Origin: Culex pipiens pallens
Lineage: Eukaryota > Arthropoda > Insecta > Diptera > Culicidae
Assembly (NCBI RefSeq): GCF_016801865.2
Contig: NC_068939.1
Coordinates: 131,783,116-131,847,115 of the forward strand
DNA length: 64,000 bases
Reading direction: 5' to 3'
Positions 34,511 through 46,951 of the stretch are shown in pieces. The notes under the pieces are model-generated. The model saw nothing but the letters and a program-made list of their open reading frames with translations. It did not search any database and was not told the DNA's origin. Position 1 is the first letter of the stretch. Each line of letters opens with the position of its first letter. The position numbers were made by a program, and so were the translations under genes.

Positions 34511-34981
34511 CTGCAGATCGACGTCGTCGTGCTATCATGTCGCACCCGCCATTTTGACGTTCCGAGAAAAACGCGTTTTAATGTTTTACCTTGAATAAAC
34601 AAAAACTAGAGCACGCAATGTAAACAATAACAAACACTTTTTGTATGGCTGACCATTTTGTGCATTGTCCCGGTAGTCGGTAGTCTACCTAGTACGTGCG
34701 TCAAACGCGTTCTGACCTGAAATCCCTTTGGCCAGTAGTCGCACTTACATCAATTTTCAGGGAGTGACAAGATAGCACGACAAGATTGAAACTACTTTCA
34801 TATGAAAAGTGACAAAAAAAATTGGAGTTTTTTTGGTTTTCATTGAATATCTGAGGATTGAAATCGAATTTTGGGGATCTGTGAAGGTCAAAAGATGAGT
34901 CATTGTGAGCTGCACAAAATGGCGTTCTTAACTTAATTTGGCCCAAAATGCACGTACGACAAGTTAGCACGACGGCGACGA
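34511..34981. mobile_element. Element with CGTCGTGCTATC / TTAGCACGACG ends, copy 1
   Basis: Starts with CGTCGTCGTGCTATCATGTC and ends with GACAAGTTAGCACGACGGCG. An internal GACAAGATAGCACGAC at about 34768-34783 repeats the terminus. Shares 'GAGAAAAACGCGTTTTAATG', 'AAATCCCTTTGGC' and 'AGTCGCACTTACATCAATTT'-like blocks with the split copy at 39406-42936. TSD unresolved. Confidence 0.65.
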
Positions 34982-36939
34982 GATGTAATAAAAATACATT
35001 TAAAAAAAATGGTCCAGAAAGTCTCCACCAATATAATTGATTCTGAATGTTAGAAGAAAAAAAATGTATCACTGACAGTGTTGTTAAAATATCAAAACAT
35101 CAGCTCCCACCAACTTCAATTATCATTCTTGAATACTCATGCCCCAAATACAACTGCTCTTCTCACTGTATTGATATTCTCTGCGCCGAACATAGCCGAA
35201 CACGTTTTTGTGTTTACACACTCGCGATTGACATTTTCCTTTTCTCTCTCATTTCCGCTTTCACGATTATCTAACCCTAACAGCGTTCAACCACAAAAGC
35301 TGCCACAAAACCAATTTCGCAAGCGCAGTTTAACCGGATGTCATGCGTGGTCGGCTCCTAATCGCCGTCTCGCGTTCTTTCATTGCAGTTTTCGGAGAGA
35401 TTGAGAGACTCAGCGGTAAGAGCGCACAGTCGAGGAAAGGGGGAGGAGTGATAGAGAGAGAATGACATCGCTGGGAATCACGAGACACAAGAAAAGATCT
35501 CACAAGCTATAGTGACGGTCGCTATACTCTCGGATGTTTTTGGTGCAGAGATAATCAAATGATAATTTTATTTATCACTCATTTGCAATACTGATCACTG
35601 ACATTAAAAATAAATCGTATAGACATTTTAAGGAATTATTTCTGTTGATAACTTTGTTCTGTTTTGATTTTACCACCTTTTCTTATTTGTTTTCTTTCTT
35701 CAATTAAGGCTGCTGCAAATATTGTTCAATATTTATGTCTTCAAGTTATTTTATATTGAGGCAAACATTCTGGTTCTCGTCAAAATTCAAACAAAAATGT
35801 CAAACATATATAAAAACATAAAAAAGGTACAAAAACACGCATATTCCCATATTTTTTTTGCTGCAGATGCAAAATAAACTGATCGCCACGTGGTGCAGCT
35901 TTCCGCGAGTGAAAATGGACCGATAACGCCTTCTATTGTGTGGCAACTAGCTGCAACCAGCAGGAGAGAAGCATCGAAGACCCGCGGTGTTCCATTTCCG
36001 TTCGCCACAGGGAACACACGAACCACGCGGCCAACCCAGCTGTATCCATTATGATGGTAATGAAAGACCACTAAAAAAATCAATTTGTGCCACCATATTG
36101 GGCCCAGGTGGGTGGGCTCGTGTTAGCTCCCGTCAGGGGGTTTGTAGCGTTTGAAAATTGAAATGCAAATTTAGCGGTTCAATAAATAAGTTTTGAAAAT
36201 AAATTTCAAAGCATGAAATAATGGAGAAAATCTATGCAGTAATATTAAACCACACAAATTTGCAATGCATTTACTATCACATGAAAATGCGTTTTCCACA
36301 AACCCAGGTAATTGTTACCTGAGTGCCCGAACAAATGACATGCATCCTTCATCTCAATCCAGCCCTCCCCGGAAACCCTTCATTACTCTTCTTCATGCTG
36401 AGAAGTAGCTGGAAATTTCTCAAGTACATCCACCGCCAGCACTTTTCCATAAATAAAACTCAATCTACTTCACGGTACAATGGCTCCCAGGGCTGCACAT
36501 TTCATGTGAAAATCGAAAGGAAAACAGCAGCAGCATCCTTGGTCCTTCGTCCTTCTTTCGAACCTGCCTGAGGGGGTGGAAAAATCGGTCATACACAAAC
36601 AAACCGAAGAATCTGCTCTGTTATTCACAGCAAGTAAGTGGAAAGCCACTCAAAGTCACAATCACGTCCCAGAAACTGCAAACGACGACGACGATCTGGA
36701 ATGGAATAGTTTCTTCTCGAGTGTCCGGAGGCAAAACGGGGGAATATTGCAGCCTCTAGAACTGTGCAATGTACCACACTGGCCAGTCCGTGTAAGCAAT
36801 TTCCATTTCTTTGTTTTAGATTTCTTCAGAGTCCGGGCAAAGTTTCCGTTTTGCTGGAGATGTTTTGCTTTGAGCCGTAGTTTGGAGGTGTTTTGCATTA
36901 TTTTAAAAACAAAGGTTTGTTTCCAAGTATTACAATTTT
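34982..36939. other. Unique region, no supported gene
   Basis: Contains several short ORFs on both strands without recognised domains. 35.2-35.5 kb and 36.3-36.8 kb are GC-richer. The ORF at 36576-36941 (121 codons) overlaps an opposite-strand ORF and has no recognisable motif. I see no repeats here. Confidence 0.35.
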
Positions 36940-37796
36940 AAGAATACCATTCAATGGTATCATTACCAAATTTTGGTTTTCGCGAGCCCTTGAAAAAATG
37001 TCTATAGTGTAAGTTAATACCAATCTGTGGTATTATACCAAATGTTGGTGTTGTTTTGTTATTGGGCAAATTTTAAGAAAATTTCGAATTTGGACATTCT
37101 GTTACTTACTTACATACTTAAAACGCAAATCTACTCCAAATTAAAGCCAACTATTTCATTTTGGTCTAAAAAGACATTTAATGAACTTTATAAATTAGGG
37201 AATAACATCCATTGGTATTTTAAAGTTATTTTAAATAAAAATATTATGAATTAAAGGTGATTCATAAAAAAAAATCTATTTTAAATGAGGTTTAACATTC
37301 TTAAAAGTATGCTGATACATTTGAAATTGATAAGAAAAACATTTATATATTTAGACGATTAACTTTACGACAACAATAGGTTTAACGTGAAAAACTTAAA
37401 ATTGTAGAATGGATTTAATTTAACATTGTGTGCCTTTTTCGTCATAATCGATACACTCAAAAAGTAATGTCAATCTTTGTTAATTTGATAAAATAACTCT
37501 TTCAATACCAAAATGTTGGTATGCATGTGGTATTCGAACTTCGTTCTAAAATCATTTTAATATTGCATTTGTGTTGAATCCTATGCAGTTGAAATCGTGC
37601 ATCCTCGAAAATCCCACGAAAAATGCCACGCTGCCTGGGCTATAGCCTTTCTCATTCTGGTTTAGTTTGTTACTCTTTCTTTGAATTTTCTGATATTTTT
37701 GCCTGCAGCTATTTTGGTATTTGTATTTGTTATTATGCCAAGTAATACCAAAATATGGTATTCCCGTGTTATTTACCCCTGCTCGGGTTTTTCGAG
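36940..37796. mobile_element. Partial inverted-motif element with GTTATT...CTGCTCGGG end
   Basis: Many AATACCAAAATNTGGTATT-type hairpins are scattered between about 36940 and 37770. The right end GTTATTTACCCCTGCTCGGG resembles the right end of 10947-11392. The matching left end CCCGAGCAG was not found, so the element is truncated or its left boundary has decayed. Confidence 0.5.
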
Positions 37797-38300
37797 CTTG
37801 AGAGTTTAGGTGTTTAAGTGGAATATCTTATGACGATCAAAACAGCTGTGCAAACTTTAAAAAAGGTTTAAAATCTACAAATCTATAAAATCAAAAAAAA
37901 AATTAAGGATCGATCCATCTATAAGGCTGGGTAAAATTATGAAAAACGCAATTTCTACCGATAGAACATTTTAATTTGAACAGATTCTGATTTAGACCGG
38001 TAAAACATAGCTCTCAAGGTGTAAATCTTCGATGGGGTATATCGGCTCAAAATATTTTGTTGTTACGACACCGTGCGATGGAGATTTAAAAAAACACAAA
38101 AATGGAAAATGGATCAAAACCACGTTTCAAAATATAAACTATAATGAAATAATACCGGGACAATAAAAAAATATTTTTGTCGAATTCCTTGAAAAAGCTC
38201 AAGAAGAAATCATTTTTGGTCTAATCTGTAGTTACAAAGTAACGGCCCAAAAAAACGATTTTTAGAAATTCGTCAAAAAGAGGGCTGTGCCAAAAATAGA

Positions 38301-39035
38301 GGGCTACACAACTATACGGATTTTCGACCCTCTTCGCGGATTTTTAAAAGGCTGAATTTTTGTGCGGGTTTTTTTTCGTATAATACGGATTTGTACGGAA
38401 TTTAATGATGACAATAAACTGTCAGTTAAATTTTATAAGGACAGTTTGGATACATTTCCGGGATTGCCTCAGTTCAAAGTTAATTATTTATAATTCTCTG
38501 GTTAGTTTGCAATACGTCGGAACAGCCATCGCGTCCTCCGATACTTTTTTGACTGACTTTTCTCTGAAACAAATCAAATTTTCATTGTTTTTCAGTAAAG
38601 AGCATTTAAAGGACGTGCAGATGAACAACTCAAAGCATTTATAAATTTAATAATTCGTAAATTGATCGAGAACCCAAACCATCCCGAGAATTTTCTTTTC
38701 AAAATCCTTACAAACCATATTTATCCAACAAAATATACAAAGGCTATCTAAAGCTTGTGAAAACATATGGCAATCTGAATTAACAACTGTTCTCTTGAAA
38801 ACACTCAGAGCGATGTTATTCGTAAAAGCAAACTTGCTATTTCGTAAACATTTAAACGTTTAATATATAAAAAAAAAAACAAAAAGATTGGATTCAGCAA
38901 ATCACGGTTAATTTTGAGATTTTTGTAAAAACATGCAAGCCGTAGTTAGCTATAAATACGACACAGTTTTATATTTTTAGGTCTCAAATTCCAATTCCAA
39001 AAAATAACTCCATAACAGCTGACATGAAATGACCC
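38301..39035 (-). mobile_element. Truncated copy of the TAAGGCTAC element
   Basis: GGCTACACAACTATACGGAT, 'TTTTCGACCCTCTTCGCGGA' and later blocks match the reverse complement of the right end and interior of 33142-34328. The far end fades near 39035 without its terminus. The sequence just after (39060-39390) resembles the GAGCA foldback family but too weakly for a separate call. Confidence 0.55.
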
Positions 39036-39673
39036 ATATTCAGAACAGAACATAAATCTATATTTTTATAATAAATTAAAATATTTCATATTGTATCTTG
39101 TTAAAAAGCTATAATTTTAAAACAGTGCATTTTTTCAAATAATTAGTGAAATACTTTTTGCTGAAAATTTGAATTTTAGGTTTTAAACATAATTGTTTAT
39201 AAAAAAATTCATTTTTATTATTGTTAAAAATTGAGATTCAAAAATTGATAAAAAAAAGTCAAATTTAGTTCAAATTCTTAATATTAAGAGAAGCCAAAGG
39301 TTTATGGAAATTTCTATCTTTGTGACAAATCTACTTTTCAAAAGACATCATATCGATCGCAAAATCCCTTCCCACGGTATAGATTTTCAAAAATTTACTT
39401 ACCATTTCGACGCTGTCGTGCTATCTTGTCGTACGTCGCTTTTTGACGTTCTGAGAAAAACGCGTTTTAATGTTTGACCTTGAATAAGGAGTCCCGAAAT
39501 ATAATTGAAAATGTTTACGATAGTCGAGCTCGTACCTGTGTCAAACGCGTTCTGACGCGAAATCCCTTTGGCAAATTGTCGCACTTACATCAATTTTCAG
39601 GCTGGATCAAGATAGCACGACAAGAGTGACAACAATGCACGGAGGTTTTTCAGTTTTTATTGCATATCTCATA

Positions 39674-39718
39674 AGCATGAGCATGAGCATGAGCATGAGC
39701 ATGAGCATGAGCATGAGA
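39674..39718 (+). repeat. (GAGCAT)n hexamer array
   Basis: About seven units of GCATGA. On the minus strand it is the 3' tail of the retroinsertion that ends here. Confidence 0.85.
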
Positions 39719-41333
39719 GATCACCCATGGTTGCCCCTCCGTTGCTGAACAGAACCGTAATATCCTTTCAGCCCTACTGATCATAGGCTTCGACGATCAA
39801 ATGGTGTTTCCCTTATCAACAGCATGTATGAATGCGCCGAAAAGATAAAACACCATGATTGCTAAAGCTAGATCAATTGCGAATAGGTAACAGTCATTGG
39901 CCACCAACGGCGCCCGCCATGTCAGTTTGTAGACCTCGATTTTAAGGGACGGGAATGTTAGTTAGCGCAAGTTGCTACTAGGGCAGCTGATTTACTCTGT
40001 GCTTACACCCCACGAGCGCCAGGAACCTGAAAAGTTGTTAGTAGGATAGGGTATTTGGTCAGGATTCATCATAGAAGATGATGATGCGACCCAAAATCAA
40101 AGTGTTTTTGAAAGGTATAAGGTATTATTCTCAAGGCAAGCAATCGGATGCTGCGGATGAGACATTTCCCGTTTATCTGTTGTTAAATTTTGAATGAAGT
40201 TGTTTTATCTTAGACAGCCGGCTGTGGAAAGATAAAACCAGAACGATATGTAATTAAAGGGTAAAATATTAACCTCAGTAAGTTAATTTGGAGCGGTTTA
40301 CATACTTGATTATTAAATTAAACGTATGGCGTACGATTGGGATAGTCTGCGAAGCTATAGAAAAAGCGTGAATTATCACGTTGAAATAATACTTATCACC
40401 TTGCCTTACGAGCTGCGATGCTAAGGAAAAGTCTAGTCACGTGTACTAAAAATTCACACTACAAAACGAAACAAAATCTATTGATATCGCGACATCTTGA
40501 AAACAAAATTAACAAAATCAATGACCGGTCTTGAATCAAAAACGCGTCGTTGACGCAATTTCTAAAAATTAGCGAATTCTAACTGCAAAATACCCTAAAT
40601 TTTACAAAAAAACCGTCATGAAACGAGCTCGCCCGAAATTAACTATTCATTTCAAATGTACCGCTTTCCTGTAAAATCGCCCGCGCATCGTATCAAGAAC
40701 AGTAACAAAAAAAAAAAACAAACGCGACGGCCGCGACGCAAATCGGCAGAGAGCACAGAACCGGGTGTCAAATCAGAAGACTCCATTAAATACAACGAGG
40801 TAAACAAACGAACCGACAGCGCACGACACACGCACACGACATGAAACGAACTCACCCGAAGATCTTTTCACAAGTGTTTGTTTCGCCATCATTCACAACA
40901 TTGTGGCAAGTAAACCCTACCCTCAGACCACATTTTTGACTTAGTCAGAACTCCAACTAACGATCGACATGCTCTTCTTTTTTAAACATCATTCATTCTC
41001 AAAAAACACTTATGTTTTCACTCAGACTATTTGATCCCGATATGTCACACACTTTTTATGTAAAATCACTACCATTTCTTTTCTGTTTCCATTCCATCTC
41101 TACAACCGTTTCGAAAAATAGATCTCACTGCTTAACATAATGAAGCACAAATCTGTTTCGCATCTAGATGGCCAATTGAATGATTTTGTAAGCACCCCCA
41201 ACGCACTACGTGGGCAGAGCATGTCGTACACCCGCTCATCATATTGGAATAATAGCAACAACAAAAACAAAAACGTTTGGGCAATTAAAACTCTTTGAAA
41301 ATGAAATTGACTGGATGCACTGCACTGCTGATC

Positions 41334-41408
41334 AACCGGCTCCGTGGCTTAATGGTTACGGCTTCTGTCTCCCAAGCAGAAGGTTCAGGGATCAAATCCC
41401 GGTCGGTT
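41334..41408 (+). repeat. tRNA-like sequence, Gly(CCC)-like
   Basis: A 7-bp acceptor-like pairing AACCGGC/GTCGGTT closes a 75-nt block. The A-box-like TGGCTTAATGGTTACGG, a loop CTCCCAA that would place CCC as anticodon, and a B-box-like GGGATCAAATCCC are visible. The D region is about two bases too long. It lies in a retroinsertion with another tRNA-like block 55 bp away on the other strand, so I treat it as SINE-derived rather than a working tRNA gene. Confidence 0.5.
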
Positions 41409-41463
41409 CAACCTTTGAAATTTGGAATCAGGAATTTGAATATAAATAAAAACTAAAATGAAT

Positions 41464-41531
41464 CAGGTGGGATTCGAACTCACACCTTTGGATTGGATGT
41501 GGTCTGGGACGCTAAGCAGTCGGCCATCAGA
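41464..41531 (-). repeat. tRNA-like sequence converging on 41334-41408
   Basis: On the minus strand CTGATGGCCGACTGCTTAGC... runs to GAGTTCGAATCCCACCTGA. It has A-box-like TGGCCGACTGCTTAGCG and a perfect B-box GAGTTCGAATCCC. Poor anticodon arm. The convergent pairing mirrors the layout in the SINEs at 10.0-10.2 and 53.4-53.6 kb. Confidence 0.45.
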
Positions 41532-42936
41532 AGGTTTACACTTTAGCAGTGAATTGATCCGTAGTGTTGAAACATGTTATCTCTTCTTCTTATATTATTA
41601 AATACGCGCTGATCCCTGAATTGCCTGAGGGGATTGGAAGTCTAAATATAGATCGAGTTTCCTTCAGATGCTTGCTTCTATGTTTAGGCGGGGCCGAACA
41701 ATGCCCAGCGACCTCGGAATTGGACCGCAAGGAGCTCTGTCATTCTGAAATGGGTCGTTGGAAGCAGCGCGAGGGCTATCACCACCTAATACCCGGGACT
41801 GAGATAAGCTGTATCAGCATTCGGCATGTACACAGTCTGATACAAATTATACTTTCCCATAATTTCGCTACCGGTTAGCGGGTATTGGATTGGACCACAC
41901 ACACACATGCACTGCACTGCTGATGTTGTGTCGTGGTAGCAACGCTTTCTCGTTCTCTCCCCCGTGTAACCACCATCGCACGACCACAACTGAACGGCAC
42001 TGAGTATCATCGGTTTTCTTCCGTTTCTTCTTTGGCACACTGCCGAAAAAATAACCGTAGCAGATTTTCCCTTCACCGTGCGCTCTCAGCGCTCTCTCGC
42101 ACTCTCTTTTCCATTTCCTTCATCTGGCCTGTGTTTGTTTGTTTTGACGCCACTGGAGTGGACTTGGCATCGCCTGCCAAGCGCACACTCGCACGTCCGC
42201 AACCGAACGCACACATTCGACCGTGCACTACAAAGCACACAGGAAAAGGTAACATGAACCAATACAACCATGTGTTCGCCGTCTTCACACACGGCATTCT
42301 TGTGATTGCTCTCTGCTTTTGGCTCTTTTCCATATTTCGGTTTGCTTTTTCGACCGCTACTTATTCTGATACACCAAACACAACGCGCACTATTATTTTC
42401 CTTATTTTATTTTTTATAACTCACAGCACTAGAATTTCTTGCAGATTCTATTTTAAAACTTAGGTCCAAGGACCACCCTAAACCTCGAGCTTCTCTCTGT
42501 CAGGCCCTCATGTGCAACACGCACACACGAGCACTGAAGGCAGACACCAATACAACTGCAATGCTCTGAAAACGCCAAATCATTTCGTCGACGCCATTCC
42601 AGGAGCCAAAAATATGTTGTCCACAAAACACTTGAAATCCACAATTTGCTCAAAAACTTCATTATTTCCGTATTCACGAACAGATTCCGCGTCGATTGAC
42701 ACCACTTTCGAAGCAAAACTCGGCTTTTTAGCAGCACAAAATCTAGAAACAAACGACCGCGATTTTAGACTCGACCGCACCCATCAAGTGTTGCCAGACC
42801 TCCCTCCGTTTTTCAGTTTTTATTGCAGTTTTTATTGCATATCTCAGGATTGAAATTCAATTTTTGTGAGCTGCACAGAATGGCGTTCTTAACTCAATTT
42901 GGCCTGGAATACACGAACGACAAGTTAGCACTACGG

Positions 42937-44715
42937 CAACGATTTGTGTATGGAATGTGGCCAACATTGTATAGAGACTAAGGTCATGGCGAAGCTCCGC
43001 CAAAGTTTGTGCGTGTGTTTGTGTGTTTTCTGTTCTTTGGAAATAAAATGCTGAACTGCTAAATTTTATCATTTTACCAATGTCAATGTTACCCCGTTCA
43101 ACGGTTCCTGGCCACTGATAGTGACACTGAGTAGTAGTGTAGCTTCCTTTATTTTAGTTTGTCCCTTGGCCACCACCTTCACTGTCCATCGCCATCCGCC
43201 GGAAAGCCATAAAACTGTCATATTACAGACGCTATTAAATCGTTCAAGTTGTCACATTAGAAAAAACTTTTCGCTTCCATCACTGTGCTTCAAAGGGAGA
43301 TTGTATCTTTATTGGACTTGATGGAGGGAGGTTGCTAGAAAGAGTCCGTGTACTTCTTCAAATATTGGGTCAACAATCCTGGCAGGAAAATAAACGAGAC
43401 GAAATAAAACAACTTCAGTTCACAGTGTTTTTCTTCACCACTTTATTAATCTTACGCTGTTTTACTCTCTTTCTCATTTTCTGGGTTTTAAATAATAAAG
43501 CATAATTAAAACGAGTGGAAAATAATATAATAGTATAAACATTATTTTCAATTAAAAATATTATTTATATACAAAACTTATGAAGTTTTTCATTCGCCGC
43601 GTTTTTTTTTTCTTTTGCCGGCGAAGCTTCTTCGGTCGAAATTTATCGCGCTTTATTTTAACGTTTTGCAACTTGTGGGCGACGGGTACAAAAAAATGAA
43701 CCATCATGTGCTTGGGGATGGCCACACTGCTGTTGTTGGTTTTGCTTTCGTTCGGTGGCCAAACTTGCAAGATTGAGAAATGTTTTGGACATCCGTTACC
43801 GCTGTTGCTCCTGTCGGGTTTTTTTTTCCGGAACAGGATCGTAGAACGGATGAAGGGCTCGGAACGCCCACACACACTCACATTTCTCGCCAGCAGTCAT
43901 TATCACAAACTTAGTTTTGCTTCCGGCCGCCGCTACCTCCTCCGAGTTTTCCCTGGATGGCACCCGGTGGCAGATTCGAAATGGCATTTCCCTGTTTGGG
44001 GTTGGTGGTTTGGGTGTGTGCGTTGACGAGGGAAGGACAAAACCGGAAACGAGAATGATTATAATCAACATTAATGGGCGAAAAATAAGTTTCCATTAAG
44101 TCGCATGTGCGTCGCTTTCTGCCACAACACTGACTCGCAAGGTTCTGAGGGGCAGCCCGGAATGCTAGTTCCCGGAATTGGTTATCACTGGAATAGTTTT
44201 TTTGGTTTTTTGTTTGTTTTAGTGTTTTTTTGTTCGATATATATATTTCGAGAGCTATATTTAATTGCTAATGTATTTGGTTTTTAATTAAAAAAAGCGT
44301 ATTCCTTCACAATTAGTTTAAAATCTTCAACAATTAATAAAATGATGTTTTAATCATTTGAGGTTTTCCAAGGTACAACAAATGCAGGTGAATATATTAT
44401 ATGTAGATTTTGTCTTTTATATTTTTTGAAATGTTAGGTTTTTAAATGAAATGTGTTAAATATTCTTAATATAGTGAACGGTAAATCTCCTCTGATTTCG
44501 TTTGCCAAGTTGATATATTGCCGAGTTTCATTTCATGTCCAAATTCAATAAAATATTTTATTCTGAACCACTGTTCATTGTTGAATGAATTCTAAAACTT
44601 CAATGCAAAGTCAGATCAATTTTGATGAATTTATTGACAATTTAAACAAAACAAAATCAATATCTTTGTAAACAAATTTACAACATTTTTCGAATTTCGG
44701 ATTTCGAAAATAACC
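42937..44715. other. Unique region, no supported gene
   Basis: 43.1-44.1 kb is GC-richer with overlapping ORFs of 60-106 codons on both strands, none with recognisable domains. The frames at 43706-44026 and 43796-44071 are antiparallel shadows. 44.2-44.7 kb is AT-rich. Confidence 0.35.
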
Positions 44716-45150
44716 TTTTTCAATTCCGTCGTGAAACTACTCACTTTTCCTGTCATTCTTGAACGACGAAATAGCCTACTTTTCTGTACCAAACATAACA
44801 GAATCGAATAGCAACACTTTTCAAAATAAATGCTGAAAAGTTCTACTTTTCAGCACTGAAATGGGTGCTGAAAAGTTGAACTTTTCAGCACTTGTTTCGA
44901 AAAGTAACACTTTTCAACATTTTTTGATTTATACGATTTATTGACGAAATACATGAAAATTTGACTTAAAATTTCACTCAATGGGTGTTTTTCGGAACTG
45001 CAAAAAATGTTGTATGGAACTCGTTTCAAAACTTGATTTTTTCAGCACTCGTCGTATTTATCCAACTCGGTGAACCTCGTTGGATAAATGTACGACTCGT
45101 GCTGAAAAAATCCTCTTTTTGCAACATGTTGCATAAACTACTATTTTAAC
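44716..45150 (+). repeat. ~430-bp repeated unit, copy 1
   Basis: Contains CTTTTCCTGTCATTCTTGAA, a hairpin cluster built on TGCTGAAAAGTT / AACTTTTCAGCA, 'GGGTGTTTTTC', 'ACTCGTCG...TCCAACTCGGTGAACC' and 'TTTTTGCAACATGTTGCATAA'. The same series in the same order is at 47325-48145. Termini could not be defined by TIR, and no TSD was found. Confidence 0.7.
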
Positions 45151-45261
45151 TATCACAGCAAAAAATCCGATGGTAAAATCGCATGCACATCACCTTCGTC
45201 AAAATAAACACTTAATATTACACAGTGCATGTACAATTTTTGCAAACACAAAAAAAAAGTT

Positions 45262-45331
45262 GCAAGCGACGGGATTCAAACCCAGCACCAACAGTAAGGA
45301 CTGGTGCCTTAGCCCACTCGGCCATCAGACC
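45262..45331 (-). repeat. tRNA-Leu/Ser-like sequence inside a MITE, copy B
   Basis: Minus strand GGTCTGATGGCCGAGTGGGC (TAAGGCACC...) with A-box, and GCTGGGTTTGAATCCCGTC with a strong B-box. Better preserved than the copy at 32144-32210. Could still promote polymerase III transcription; not a complete tRNA. Confidence 0.55.
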
Positions 45332-45360
45332 GATGTAAAGCTGTTAGGATAAACGCATAT

Positions 45361-46951
45361 GGGTCATTCCACCTGAAGTGTGCAAGAAAAAATGCAAATT
45401 TGAAAATTAACATCTCCGATTCTGCTCAAATTTGGCAGAGCTGTTGGGACTATCAAAACATGCAAAAATCCCAAATTTCAATCAAATCGGACCACCCCCT
45501 CCATTTTTGTACCCTCCCAAAAAATCGACTTTTTGGAAACACAAATCTTAGAGGGTCGGTCTTAGACTCAATTTTGAAGGAAATTGGACGTGGAATCCAA
45601 TTCCGTGATCAAAATGTAGATTAAAATATTTTTTCTACCTGTATTGTGCAATTGAAAACATTAAATGGCCGTATCTCAAAACAGCCCTATTTATTTTTTA
45701 AATTTGACCTCACCATCGTATTGCCCGTCCAATTTTACACAAGAATCACTTATCGACAGAAAGGAATATGTTTCGTGCCAGAGATATCGATTTTTAAAGT
45801 TTTGAGTATTTGAGATTACCTAAATTAGCTACACTCGCCGCATCAGCTAGAAGCACTCTGTCGTGCTGAGGAATAACTGCTACCTGGTAATTTATTGAAA
45901 TAAGTTTTCATCCCAAATAATCATTAACAAATTAGTCAAAAATTGAATGTACACCACTGTAGGAAACTGCTGTATAATAGGCCGTCCCAAAAAAATTAAA
46001 AGTTGTCAAATCTTCGGTGCTCACCCCTAGAATGATAGATTAGGATGTCAGGAACAATGTTTTCATACAACAAAAAATTCCCAAAAATGGTTTACAACGC
46101 GCGCGCGGAGCTTGAATGAAAAAAGTGCATTTTTCGAGTATTTTTCAGAAATGCGCGTAACAATCATACTAAAGTCATTCAAATTTGGTCGCCTTGGGCT
46201 TCAAGTTATAGTTTAATGTTTCCTGAACAAATTCCTGTACAGACATGGTCCATAAAAGCTTGTGTTTGAGCATAACAGGGCGTTTTAGGGAGAAAATTTT
46301 GTATTTTTTAGCCAAAAAATTTCAAAAATCACTCCCCAAAACGAGCCAAAAAATTTTGCAGCCAATACTAATGCATTCAGCTTATAGGAAATTTTACGGA
46401 GATCATTTTGCTTTTTTTAACATTCCATTTATGTCCACGCAAAGCCGAGATATTTGCATTTTAGTGAACAAAAAGTGACAAATTTTCAAAATTCTTGGTA
46501 TTTAAGCGTTTTTAGCATAAAACATTGGCTACTATGATTGCAAACGAGAAGGCATATATTTTGGATATATTTATTTTGTTCGTTCAAAAACGATATTTGT
46601 TAAAAACATTTCATGAAAAAACATGAGATTTTCTCACAATGTGACGAAATATTTTAAGCTAAATTTTGATCACGGAAATGGATTCTACGTCCAATTTACT
46701 TTAAAATTGAGTCAAAGACCGACCCTCTAAGATTTGTGGTTCCTGAGTTATCGTCGTTTGAAAATAGGGGTTTCGCTCAAAAATCGCCAAAAGTCGATTT
46801 TTTGGGAGGGTACAAAAATGGAGGGGGTGGTCCGATTTGGATGAAATTCGGGATTTTTCCATGTTTTGATAATCTCAACAGCTCTGCCAAATTTGAGCAG
46901 AATCGGAGATGGTAATTTTCAAATGCTGTTCCGCTTCAGATGGAATGACCC
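45361..46951. mobile_element. 1.59-kb foldback element with 4-bp TSD
   Basis: GGGTCATTCCACCTGAAG and its inverse CTTCAGATGGAATGACCC are the ends. The inverted arms extend at least 280 bp ('ATCTCCGATTCTGCTCAAAT', 'GAGGGTCGGTCTT'). The flanks are ATAT on both sides, and the related MITE at 32037-32391 has the undisturbed CGCATATATGAGC, so the TSD is exactly 4 bp. No transposase ORF. Confidence 0.85.

Larger units (their letters stand above)
39672..42825 (-). mobile_element. 3.15-kb retroinsertion with (CATGCT)n tail
   Basis: A 21-bp direct repeat (CAGTTTTTATTGCATATCTC plus A) is at 39651-39671 and 42826-42846. A tandem 18-bp extension at the right junction is typical of untidy 5' ends. On the minus strand the insert ends in (CATGCT)n (plus strand GAGCAT repeats, 39674-39718). 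It holds a GC-richer 5' part (42800-41900), two convergent tRNA-like blocks (41334-41535), and a 3' segment of LINE-3'-end character (39720-40090). No reverse transcriptase was found. It could be a non-autonomous LINE relative, a composite SINE or a chimeric retrocopy. Confidence 0.65.
39406..42936. mobile_element. Copy 2 of the CGTCGTGCTATC element, split by a retroinsertion
   Basis: The left part (39406-39671: GACGCTGTCGTGCTATCTTG, 'AAACGCGTTTTAATGTTTG', 'GACAAGAGTG') and the right part (42826-42936: 'GGATTGAAATTCAATTTTTG', 'TGGCGTTCTTAACTCAATTT', GACAAGTTAGCACTACGGC) together match 34511-34981. The 3.15 kb between them is foreign. Confidence 0.65.

Noticed and set aside
41334..41408. Functional tRNA-Gly gene
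   Set aside because: The D region is too long, pairing is imperfect, and it sits in a TSD-flanked retroinsertion with a second tRNA-like block.
41933..42463. 176-codon ORF on the plus strand
   Set aside because: Lies antisense within the retroinsertion, has no domain, and overlaps opposite-strand ORFs; GC-rich composition alone explains the open frame.
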